The position numbers were made by a program, and so were the translations under genes. Below are positions 24,837 to 32,181 of a DNA stretch of 64,000 nt, one piece after another (position 1 is the first letter of the stretch; each line of letters starts with the position of its first letter). This DNA is from Occallatibacter savannae (GTDB taxonomy: Bacteria; Acidobacteriota; Terriglobia; Terriglobales; Acidobacteriaceae). Where the stretch lies: NCBI RefSeq assembly GCF_003131205.1, contig NZ_QFFY01000004.1, positions 310,001 through 374,000 of the forward strand, read 5' to 3'. The notes below the pieces were generated by a model, which made no database searches, was not told the origin of the DNA, and saw only the letters and a list, made by a program, of their open reading frames with translations.

Positions 24837-25808
24837 ATGGTGCGTGTTGGATATTCGGCGAATCTTGCGCCGGAGTTGCTGAAGGATTTTCCTGAAGGTG
24901 TGGAGTTGATTGCGCTGCCGCGCGATCTTGATCACGATATCGACATTGAGGTGTGGCTGCCGGATCCGTATCCGACGCGGAATACGAACATCTATCCGCG
25001 ACTGCGCGGGTTGAAGCTGGTGCTGTCGCTGATGGCGGGGACGGAGTGGATCCCGGCGGCGGTGGGGCCGCATGTGACGATATGCAACGCGCGGGGTGCG
25101 CATAACATTTCGACGGCGGAGTGGACGGTGTCGGCGACGCTGGCGATGCTGAAGCACTTTCCGTTGTTTCTGGATGTGCAGAGGTCGGGCGAGTGGAAGC
25201 GGCGGTTCGAGGCGACTACGGAGTATGAGCGCGTGTCGGGAGATGCGCGGCAGCATTATCCGCCGGTGATGCTGGAGGAGCTGACGGGGAAGAGGGTGCT
25301 GCTGGTCGGGTACGGGTCGATTGGGAAAGAGATCGAGCGAATGCTGGAGCCGTTTCGCGTAGAGCTGACGCGGGTGGCGAGGAGGGCGCGGGAGAACCCG
25401 AAGGTGCATGCGGTACGCGAACTGGATGCCCTGATTCCGCAGGCGCAGGTGATCATGCTGATTTTGCCGTCGACGGCGGAGAGTCGCGGCTTGATTGGGG
25501 CGAGGCAGTTTGCGCTGATGGAGCAGGGGACGTTGCTGGTGAACGCTGCGCGAGGTCCGGTGGTGGATACGGATGCGCTGGCGGCGGCGTTGAATAGTGG
25601 CAAGATTCGCGCGGCGCTGGATGTGACGGAGCCGGAGCCGCTTCCGGAAGGGCATCCGTTGTGGAAGTGCCCGAATCTGTTGATCACGCCGCATGTGGGC
25701 GGGTCGAGTCCGGAGTTTGCGCGGCGCGCGCTGAAGGTGGCGGAGCTTGAGCTTCGGCGCTATATGGCGGGCGAGCCGCTGCTCAACGTGGTGCAGTCGG
25801 CGGTTTGA
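24837..25808 (+). CDS. D-isomer-specific 2-hydroxyacid dehydrogenase (NAD-dependent)
   Basis: The 323-residue protein has the two-domain layout of D-2-hydroxyacid dehydrogenases. The Rossmann motif is VLLVGYGSIGKEIERML (about 156-172). The catalytic Arg is probably in the usual position before VVDTDAL (VNAARGPVVDTDAL), the acidic partner is in DVTEPEPLPEGHPLW, and the catalytic His is in LLITPHVGGSSPE. It is related to phosphoglycerate and glyoxylate reductases, but the substrate cannot be assigned. The ATG at 24837 follows a hairpin repeat. Its last 49 bp overlap the end of the convergent PnuC-family gene. Confidence 0.87.
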   Translation: MVRVGYSANLAPELLKDFPEGVELIALPRDLDHDIDIEVWLPDPYPTRNTNIYPRLRGLKLVLSLMAGTEWIPAAVGPHVTICNARGAHNISTAEWTVSATLAMLKHFPLFLDVQRSGEWKRRFEATTEYERVSGDARQHYPPVMLEELTGKRVLLVGYGSIGKEIERMLEPFRVELTRVARRARENPKVHAVRELDALIPQAQVIMLILPSTAESRGLIGARQFALMEQGTLLVNAARGPVVDTDALAAALNSGKIRAALDVTEPEPLPEGHPLWKCPNLLITPHVGGSSPEFARRALKVAELELRRYMAGEPLLNVVQSAV

Positions 25809-26389
25809 GCGGAGCGGGCGGCGCGGCGCCAGTCGCGCAGGCCGAGGATGGCGAGGACGACGAGGCCGGCGTAGAGGACGGCGGTGATCCAGAGGTCCTT
25901 GTAAATGTACTCGCCGATGTAGACGAGATTCACGACAATCCACAGAACCCAGTTGGCGATGTGTTTGCGCGCCTGCCACCAGCTGCCGACGAGGCTGAAG
26001 CTGGCGAGTGCGGCGTCGAGCCATGGGAGCGCGGCCTGAAGGTGCCTGGCGATTTCGCCGAGGACGAAGGTGCCGGCGATGCCAGCGGCGATTGCGATGA
26101 GGGCCGCGGGAAGCGCGAGAGGTTCGACGCGGACTTCGCCTTCTTCCTGGACGCCGCGCCACCAGTGATACCAGCCATAGAGGGTGAAGGCGATGAAGAA
26201 GAGCTGGAGGAGCGAGTCGGAGAGGAGTCGCGCGCGGTAGAAGACGACGAGGTAGAGGATGTCCGAGGCGAGGACGACGGGCCAGCAGATGAGGAGCCGC
26301 TTGGTGGTGAGCCAGATGCCGAGGGCGGTGGTGATGAATCCGGCGAGCTCGACCCAGTTGGCGATGAGGTAGTGGACGATGGCGCTCAT
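25760..26389 (-). CDS. PnuC-family vitamin transporter, probable thiamine transporter (PnuT type)
   Basis: The 209-residue membrane protein has about seven hydrophobic helices and PnuC-family sequence: ITTALGIWLTTKRLLICWP, SDILYLVVFYRARLLSDSL, FTLYGWYHWWRG, and NWVLWIVVNLVYIGEYIY. PnuC proteins move nicotinamide riboside, but PnuT members of the same family move thiamine and usually lie behind TPP riboswitches. Here the gene is third in an operon led by a TPP riboswitch and a TonB receptor, so thiamine is the best substrate guess. The ATG at 26389 overlaps the kinase stop by 4 bp. The 3' end overlaps the convergent dehydrogenase gene by 49 bp. Confidence 0.85.
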   Translation of the reverse strand: MSAIVHYLIANWVELAGFITTALGIWLTTKRLLICWPVVLASDILYLVVFYRARLLSDSLLQLFFIAFTLYGWYHWWRGVQEEGEVRVEPLALPAALIAIAAGIAGTFVLGEIARHLQAALPWLDAALASFSLVGSWWQARKHIANWVLWIVVNLVYIGEYIYKDLWITAVLYAGLVVLAILGLRDWRRAARSAQTADCTTLSSGSPAI

Positions 26390-27588
26390 GGGCGGGTCGC
26401 GGCCTTTTCCGGGATCAAGTGCTTGCGGGATTCGGACCAGCGGCGGATGGGGTCGAGGAGTTTGTCGCGGCCGGGGCCGGCGAACCATTGCGCGTGAGCG
26501 AAGAGGTAATCGTGCGTGGCGACGCGGGCTTTGGCGGGGGAGTGGAGGACGCCGAGAAAGTAGTCGGCTTCAGAGAGAGCGAACTCGGCGTGGCAGAGGG
26601 CGAGCATGGGAGCGAGGGCGGCGGATTCGGCGGCGGAGAGTGGGCGGATGTGTTCGTAGCCTTCGAGGAGAGCCCAGAGGTGATCGAGGTAGACGGGGAC
26701 ACGGTCGCCGGCGGCGGGGTCGTTCATGAGAACGAGCCATTCGATGATGTTGCGTTCGATGCAGTGGGCGAGATCGTGGACGGAGTTGGTGCGATCGGCG
26801 AGGCCGAAGTCGATGACGGAGAGGGCGGAGGCGTTTGGAGTGGTGTCGCTCCAGAAGAGGTTGGAGGCGTGGAGGTCGTTGTGGGTCCAGAGGGGAGTGA
26901 GTGAGGGGAGGAGCGGTTCGAGTTCGGCGTGAAGAGGAGTGAGGAGTTCGAGTGCGTGGTCGGCGTCGGTGCGGGTTTGGGGATCGTGGGTGATGGATGG
27001 GCGGGCGGCGAGGTATTGAGCGAGGGAGTGGGCGGGATTGGGTGAAGCGAAGATGATGAAGCCGGCGACGAGGGGCCGGATCTTGCGTGGTGGAGCGATG
27101 AAGGATGCGGCGGCCAGGTGCATGCGGGCGAGGAGTTCGCCGGCGGAGCGCGCGTGCGCGGTGGAGCGGAAGGGCGTCCAGGAGATGGCGTCTTCGTAAA
27201 GGTCGATGCCGGCGGGGAGAGCGTGGACTTCATAGGTCCACTGACTGAGCGCGAGCGCGGTGTCGCCGGTGGTGGTTGCGAAGACGGCCGGAACGCTGAT
27301 GCTGTTGTCGCGGAGGTGCTGCATGAAGCGGTGTTCTTCAGCGAGGCCGGCGATCTCGCGGACGGCGCGGGAGTGGCGCTTGATGAAGATGCGGCGTTGA
27401 GTGGTTTGAACGACGGCTGCGGCGGAGAGCGGGCGGGGACTCGTGGAAATGATCTGGAGAGGTTCGCCGGCGGAGGGGAACTGCTGGAGCACGGAGCGGG
27501 TTCCATCAAGCGTGAGCGCGGGCCAGTCGGGCTGGACGAGGGAGCCGTCGAGTCCGTGGGCCAGCGCGGGTTGTGCTGATTCGTTCAC
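26386..27588 (-). CDS. APH/choline-kinase-family phosphotransferase, possible thiamine kinase
   Basis: The 400-residue protein shows the aminoglycoside-phosphotransferase kinase core: a nucleotide lysine region RRIFIKRHSRAVREIAG, the catalytic loop WTHNDLHASNLFW (His-Asn-Asp at the Brenner-type motif), and the metal-binding SVIDFGLADRT. APH-fold kinases phosphorylate small alcohols; E. coli thiamine kinase ThiK belongs here. Lying between a TonB receptor and a PnuC-family permease behind a TPP riboswitch, it would fit intracellular trapping of thiamine as the monophosphate (or a pyrophosphokinase-like role). Start GTG at 27588, 17 bp after the receptor stop. An unrelated small-molecule or antibiotic kinase is the alternative. 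Confidence 0.8.
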   Translation of the reverse strand: MNESAQPALAHGLDGSLVQPDWPALTLDGTRSVLQQFPSAGEPLQIISTSPRPLSAAAVVQTTQRRIFIKRHSRAVREIAGLAEEHRFMQHLRDNSISVPAVFATTTGDTALALSQWTYEVHALPAGIDLYEDAISWTPFRSTAHARSAGELLARMHLAAASFIAPPRKIRPLVAGFIIFASPNPAHSLAQYLAARPSITHDPQTRTDADHALELLTPLHAELEPLLPSLTPLWTHNDLHASNLFWSDTTPNASALSVIDFGLADRTNSVHDLAHCIERNIIEWLVLMNDPAAGDRVPVYLDHLWALLEGYEHIRPLSAAESAALAPMLALCHAEFALSEADYFLGVLHSPAKARVATHDYLFAHAQWFAGPGRDKLLDPIRRWSESRKHLIPEKAATRP

Positions 27589-27605
27589 GTTGCTTCGAGA
27601 GCTCG

Positions 27606-29837
27606 CTAGAAAGTGTAGTGCGCGGAGAGGCGCACGGTTGTGGGTGCTCCCTGGTGAATAAAGGTGTCGCCGTAGCTGGCGCCGGTGTCTTTCCAGTAGC
27701 GCTTGTTGAGGATGTTGTCGGCGTAGAGGTGAAAGGTGAGGTGGCCGGCTTCGCCACGGGGGGTGTAGCGCGCGCCGAGGTTGAAGAGGTTGTATCCGCC
27801 GACGGTGACGGTGTCGTCGCGTGTGGCCTGCTTGCGGGAGATGTAGCTCCAGCCGGGCATCAAGTGCAGACCGCGGCCGTGGGGGACGAGGACGTCGGCG
27901 AATAGAGCGGAGTGGAAGCGCGGGACGTTGATGACCTGCTGGTTGTCGTAGGCGGGAGTGCCGGTGTTAGTGGAGATGGCGCGGATGGTGGCGGCTGAGG
28001 CGCTGAGCTGCATCCATCCGGCGGCTTTGCCCTGCGCGTTGAATTCGAAGCCGTCGTGGGTTTCGTGTCCGGCGGATTCGAAGCAGAGGTCGCCGGGTGC
28101 GACGTCGACACCATAGAGAAGGTTGGTGGTGCAGAAGCTGTCGGCAGACTGGATGATGCGCGGGTAGAAGAAAGGCTGGCGCATGCGGAAGTAGTCGGCG
28201 GTGAGGAGGATGCCGTGCTCATACTTCGCGCCGATCTCGGTTTGTCGGGTCATGAAGGGCGTGAGGAAGAGGGCGGAGTTATCGACCCACCACGGGGCCT
28301 GGGGTCCGAGCGAGAGGAGCGAGCCGTAGTTGCTGTAGAGGGTGAGGTTCTGGATGGGAGAGTAGGTGATGGCGTACTGCGGGAGCCAGAGGGTGCGTGG
28401 ATTTGAGTAGTTGAAGTCGGAGACGCGGACGAAGCGGCCGCCAGCCTGTAGAACGATGTTGCGCGGGAGGTGGGCGCGTTCCTGAAGGATGGCGGAGGAT
28501 TGGTGGTTGAAGTCGGCGAGGGTTGAAGGGCCAGCCTGCTGGTAGGGATATTCAGGAGCGTAGGGGATGTTGGGCTGGTAGATGTTTTCGACACCGAGGG
28601 CGGTGTAGACGATGGAAGGCGAGAGATCGACAGAGCGATGGAAGAGGGAGCCGCCGCCGACTACGTCGTGGCTGATCTTTCCAGTCGCGAAGTGGCCGAT
28701 GAGGAGGGCTTCGCCGGTTGCGTCGATGCGGAGTTCGCCGGGGCTGCGATAGTCGTAGATCTCGTAGCTACCGTCGGGGCAAAAGAAGTAGTAAGGCGAA
28801 TCGGGACAGAGGGAGTTGCCGCTGGAGTCGAGCGCAGGACCGTAAGGGTAGATGACGTTGTCGTCAATGAGGGAGTGACTGTAGGAGGCGGCGATGCGGG
28901 CGATCCAGTTGGGCGAGAAGCTGTGCTGGAGTTTTGAGCCGGCGTTGAAGGCGTCGAAGGTGTTTGGTTTGGACCAGGGCTGAAAGCCGAGCATTACGGA
29001 CGGGTAGACGGGCGAGGGCACGGTAGTGCCGCCGAGGAGCTGGTAACCGGCTTCAGAGCGTTGGACCTTGTGCTGATATTCGAAGTCGGTGGTGAGCTGC
29101 GTTGCGGAGCCGAGCTGCCAGCGACCGTCGGCTGCTCCCATCCCGCGCCAGCCATTGGCGTGCTCGACGTAGGTGTGGATGTCTTCGACAGCGGTGGTGA
29201 TGAGAACGCTGTCGCGCAGGCCGGGCACGGGAAATTGCGTGGAGCCGTACGATGAGCCACGATGATCGGTGGCGAGATCGACGGAGGGATGCAGTCCGCG
29301 ATAGGGTTCGTCTGTTGCGTAGTTGATGACTCCGCCGCTCGAGGCGATTCCGCTTTCGAGGCCGGCGATGCCTTTGATGACTTCGATGCGCTGCTTGTTT
29401 TCGAGGGGCACGTCCTGTTCTCCGGCGATGGTGAGACCGTTGATCTGTAGGCCGGTGGCGAGGTCGAGAGGGAATCCGCGGATTTCGAAGTCGCCGTAGT
29501 AGCCGACGGGGGCGTAGTCTTCGCCGACGGAGGCGTCGTTCTTGACGACATCAGAGAGCGTGCGCGAGATCTGGTCGCCCATGACGGCTCCGGTAACGGA
29601 GGTGACTGAGAGGGGCGTTTCCTGAAGGGATGTGCCGTCGAGCGATGCGGCGGTGCGCGGGTCGGAGGCGTAGTCGTCTTTTACCTCGCCGTGCACGACG
29701 ACGGTGGTGGTGACGCGGTCGGGCTTCTGCGAGGGCGGATCGGGGGAGGCAGGATTTTGCGCGGCTGCGATGGACGCGGCGAGGAGAGTCAGCGCAAAGA
29801 GTGTATGTCGTCGAGAAAAGTATGTAAGCGTACGCAT
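27606..29837 (-). CDS. TonB-dependent outer-membrane receptor, probably for thiamine
   Basis: The 743-residue protein starts with a signal peptide (HTLFALTLLAASIAAAQ), then a short TonB-box-like segment (TTTVVVHGEV), the plug domain (about 60-190, with ETPLSVTSVTGAVMGDQI, RGFPLD and IEVIKGIAGLESG) and a beta-barrel ending in the C-terminal aromatic STVRLSAHYTF. It should import a scarce nutrient across the outer membrane using TonB-ExbBD energy. The TPP riboswitch in its leader makes thiamine or a thiamine precursor the likely ligand. The ATG at 29837 is chosen for the signal peptide; a hairpin covers the region just upstream. It is the first gene of a three-gene operon. Confidence 0.88.
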   Translation of the reverse strand: MRTLTYFSRRHTLFALTLLAASIAAAQNPASPDPPSQKPDRVTTTVVVHGEVKDDYASDPRTAASLDGTSLQETPLSVTSVTGAVMGDQISRTLSDVVKNDASVGEDYAPVGYYGDFEIRGFPLDLATGLQINGLTIAGEQDVPLENKQRIEVIKGIAGLESGIASSGGVINYATDEPYRGLHPSVDLATDHRGSSYGSTQFPVPGLRDSVLITTAVEDIHTYVEHANGWRGMGAADGRWQLGSATQLTTDFEYQHKVQRSEAGYQLLGGTTVPSPVYPSVMLGFQPWSKPNTFDAFNAGSKLQHSFSPNWIARIAASYSHSLIDDNVIYPYGPALDSSGNSLCPDSPYYFFCPDGSYEIYDYRSPGELRIDATGEALLIGHFATGKISHDVVGGGSLFHRSVDLSPSIVYTALGVENIYQPNIPYAPEYPYQQAGPSTLADFNHQSSAILQERAHLPRNIVLQAGGRFVRVSDFNYSNPRTLWLPQYAITYSPIQNLTLYSNYGSLLSLGPQAPWWVDNSALFLTPFMTRQTEIGAKYEHGILLTADYFRMRQPFFYPRIIQSADSFCTTNLLYGVDVAPGDLCFESAGHETHDGFEFNAQGKAAGWMQLSASAATIRAISTNTGTPAYDNQQVINVPRFHSALFADVLVPHGRGLHLMPGWSYISRKQATRDDTVTVGGYNLFNLGARYTPRGEAGHLTFHLYADNILNKRYWKDTGASYGDTFIHQGAPTTVRLSAHYTF

Positions 29838-29838
29838 G

Positions 29839-29867
29839 CCCTTGTTCCCACTTTCATGAAACAAGGG
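29839..29867 (-). promoter_or_regulatory. Hairpin just upstream of the thiamine-receptor start codon
   Basis: On the minus strand CCCTTGTT pairs with AACAAGGG around a 13-base loop, and the second arm ends one base before the ATG at 29837. It could hide the ribosome binding region and act as the expression platform of the TPP riboswitch upstream, giving translational control. Confidence 0.45.
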
Positions 29868-29908
29868 AGTTCAAGCTGAAGCTGGAAGGAAGTTGGCTAG
29901 ACTGGCTT

Positions 29909-29986
29909 CGAAAGCTTCCCACGCCGGCATTATCCGGATCGGGTTCGAGGGTATCTTCTCAGCCCCACACAGTGGAGCACCCCTGT
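29909..29986 (-). promoter_or_regulatory. TPP (thiamine pyrophosphate) riboswitch
   Basis: The minus strand carries the conserved THI-box elements in order: GGGGTGCTCC, GGGGCTGAGAAGATACCC, GAACCCGATCCGGATAATGC and CCGGCGTGGGAAGC. These are the P1/P2 strands, the CUGAGA pyrimidine-sensor loop, and the GAACC..GAUAAUGCCGGCG pyrophosphate-sensor helix. It lies 72 bp upstream of the TonB receptor start and should repress the receptor-kinase-permease operon when TPP is plentiful. Confidence 0.95.
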
Positions 29987-30000
29987 TTCAATAACCTGAT

Positions 30001-30264
30001 TGAAACATTTGAGGCGTGCGAATGCAAGGAGGCTGTCTCATTGTTTTGGTGACGCTGGAAAAGTGGAGGGCTATCGTGGATTTGGATTCGCACGCGATGA
30101 GAAGGGGAGAAGAGGGTGCGGTACAGGCACAACGCTGCAGACGGAAAGCCTGCGCTTGAAGGTCGGAACAGATGCGAAGAATCCGCGGCTGAAGCCGTGC
30201 CGAGATTTGCCTGCGCATTCAGCAGCCTGAAGGCTGCTGCTCCCTCCAGGCCAAATAGGAGCGG
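30001..30264. other. Intergenic region with palindromic repeat remnants
   Basis: No gene is seen. Two short palindromes of the type GCGGCTGAAGCCGTGCC (about 30187-30203) and AGCAGCCTGAAGGCTGCTGC (about 30222-30241) are present. They resemble the CTGAAG/CTTCAG-centred repeat that is translated inside der and may be partial copies of that family. Confidence 0.5.
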
Positions 30265-31839
30265 CTATCTATTTTCCTGGTCGGCGTTGCGGGCTTTGAC
30301 TTTGAACCAGATGGGGGTGCCTTCGAAGCCGAAGGCGGCGCGAATCTGGTTCTCGAGGAAGCGCTCGAAGGCGAAGTGCAGCTTGATGTTTCGATCGGTG
30401 AAGAGGACGAAGGTGGGCGGGGCGACGGCGGCCTGGGTCATGTAGAAGATGCGGATTCGCTTTGCCATCGGCACGGGTGCGCGCTGGAAATCGATCTTGT
30501 CGAGGAAGCGGTTCATCTGGCCGGTGGTGACGCGCTTGCGGCGTTCGGCGGCGAGCTTCTTCACCTCTCGGAGAACGCTCTTCATGCCTTTGCCTTCTTT
30601 TGCGGAGAGGAAGAGGACGGGGGCGTAGTCGAGGTACTTGAGAGCGCGGCGGAGTTGCTGCTCGAAGATGTCGCGGTCCGCGGGCGGCTTGCCGTCGGTG
30701 CGGGCGTTGGTGACCGCGTCCCACTTGTTGACGATGAGGATGACGCTGCGGCCGGACTCGTGTGCGTAGCCGCCGATGGTGGCGTCGCTGGCGGTGACGC
30801 CTTCGGTGGCGTCAATGACCAGGAGCGCGACGTCGGCGGCTTCGAGGTGGCGGCGGGCCATGACGACAGAAAGCTTCTCAGCCATCAGGTTGGTCTTGCC
30901 CTTGCGGCGGATTCCGGCGGTGTCGACGAAGCGGAGGGTGTCGCCTTCGTACTCGACGGTTTCGTCGACGGCGTCGCGGGTGGTTCCGGCGATGGGTGAG
31001 ACGATGGCGCGGGAGGTGCCGGTGAGGGCGTTGAGGAGGGTTGATTTTCCTACGTTGGGACGGCCGATGATGGCGACGGCGGTTTCGTGTTGTTCGAATT
31101 CGCCGTGGGTTCTGTGGACGTTTTCAGGGGCTGAAGCCCGTTCCGTTTTTTGGGGGCTGTTTTCGGCACGACTGAAGTCGTGCCCTGACGCTTCTTGCTT
31201 CGGCGTGCGGATTTTGGCGGGAGAGGCGGAGTCGGAGTCTCTGGAGAGAGTCTTGTTCGAATCCTGTTCGGTCGTTGCCGAAGACGTCCCAGATTCTAAG
31301 GGGATGGTGGCGGTGACGGCGTCGAGGAGTTCGCCGATGCCGAGGCCGTGTTCGGAGCTGATGGGGTAGAGATCGCGGATGCCGAGGCGGCGGAAGTTCT
31401 CGGCTTCGAGGGCCATGGCTTCGCCTTCGACTTTGTTGACGGCGAGGAAGACGGGTTTGGAGCCGCGGGTGAGGAGGCGGGCGAGGTCGTAGTCGGGACG
31501 GGCGAGTTCGGTGCGTGCGTCGACGACCATGATGATGGCCTGGGCTTCTTCGAGGGCAACTTTGGCCTGGTTGTAGATCTCGGTGGGGATGAGCTCGGGG
31601 TCGTCGGGGATGATGCCGCCGGTGTCGACGAGGCGGAAGCGGCGGTTGTTCCACTCGAATTCGCCGTAGATGCGGTCGCGTGTGATGCCGGGCTCATCGC
31701 CGACTATGGAGCGGCGGCTGCGGGTGAGGCGGTTGAAGAGGGTGGATTTGCCCACGTTGGGACGGCCGACGATGGCGATGAGAGGGAGGGTCTCGGCGCC
31801 GGGGCGGGAGGGGATGACGGATCTGCGATAGGTGGGCAC
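30265..31839 (-). CDS. der: Ribosome-assembly GTPase Der (EngA) with repeat-encoded interdomain linker
   Basis: The 524-residue double GTPase is needed for 50S ribosomal subunit maturation. G domain 1 (about 18-185) has IVGRPNVGKSTLFNRL, VDTGGI and VNKVEGE. G domain 2 (about 253-430) has IIGRPNVGKSTLLNAL, VDTAGIR and VNKWD. The C-terminal KH-like domain follows (RVTTGQMNRFLDKIDF). The linker between the G domains is unusually long (about 181-252), and residues about 218-239 are encoded by a 65-bp dispersed palindromic repeat (31124-31188). The start is a GTG at 31839 with GGAG upstream. The gene stands alone on the minus strand. Confidence 0.96.
   Translation of the reverse strand: MPTYRRSVIPSRPGAETLPLIAIVGRPNVGKSTLFNRLTRSRRSIVGDEPGITRDRIYGEFEWNNRRFRLVDTGGIIPDDPELIPTEIYNQAKVALEEAQAIIMVVDARTELARPDYDLARLLTRGSKPVFLAVNKVEGEAMALEAENFRRLGIRDLYPISSEHGLGIGELLDAVTATIPLESGTSSATTEQDSNKTLSRDSDSASPAKIRTPKQEASGHDFSRAENSPQKTERASAPENVHRTHGEFEQHETAVAIIGRPNVGKSTLLNALTGTSRAIVSPIAGTTRDAVDETVEYEGDTLRFVDTAGIRRKGKTNLMAEKLSVVMARRHLEAADVALLVIDATEGVTASDATIGGYAHESGRSVILIVNKWDAVTNARTDGKPPADRDIFEQQLRRALKYLDYAPVLFLSAKEGKGMKSVLREVKKLAAERRKRVTTGQMNRFLDKIDFQRAPVPMAKRIRIFYMTQAAVAPPTFVLFTDRNIKLHFAFERFLENQIRAAFGFEGTPIWFKVKARNADQENR
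31124..31188. repeat. CTGAAG/CTTCAG palindromic repeat inside the der reading frame
   Basis: The 65-bp element has a palindrome at each end: TCAGGGGCTGAAGCCC at 31124 and GGCACGACTGAAGTCGTGCC near 31166-31185. It is of a different type from the GGGGCACCC hairpins. Read on the der strand it encodes about 22 residues, starting with GHDFSRAE, without a stop. Confidence 0.75.
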
Positions 31840-31909
31840 GTCTTACTCCGGACGGAACAACCACTGCGAAAGCGGCTCTTTCAGTTTACGGGAGATGCGC
31901 TGCGTGGTT

Positions 31910-31968
31910 CCCATGTCTCCAAAGGCGGGAGACCCTTCGGCAAGCTCATGGCAAGCTATGGGGCACCC
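31910..31968. repeat. GGGGCACCC hairpin repeat with nested CTTCGGC element, in the der-dinG gap
   Basis: The left arm CCCATGTCTCC is intact. The right arm GGGAGAC..ATGGGG is split by 24 bp (31934-31957) reading CCTTCGGCAAGCTCATGG and onward, and the tail GGGCACCC follows. The remainder of the 342-bp gap (31840-32181) between the divergent genes der and the helicase shows no gene; both promoters must lie here. Confidence 0.8.
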
Positions 31969-32181
31969 GATCCTTAGTGGTGCTGCTGGCTTTCGGAGGA
32001 CCGGCCAGTTCCGATGCGTGAAGCTTGCGAACATGGAGCTGATCGAAAGGGGCGGTTGAACTCGTAGGCGATGCGCGGAGATCCAATTCGGGATTGATTG
32101 GAAACGAGTTGAACGGAGTGGGATTTCGCATTTCATTCGCCATTGGAGTTGGACCTATGATGGAGGGAGTATCCGGCGCAG

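Noticed and set aside
24837..25808. Assignment as serA (phosphoglycerate dehydrogenase)
   Set aside because: The protein has only the two core domains and lacks a C-terminal ACT domain; sequence and context do not single out phosphoglycerate as substrate.
25760..26389. Nicotinamide riboside transport linked to pncA at 39.7 kb
   Set aside because: The PnuC-family gene lies in a TPP-riboswitch operon about 13 kb away on the other strand, which fits thiamine better.
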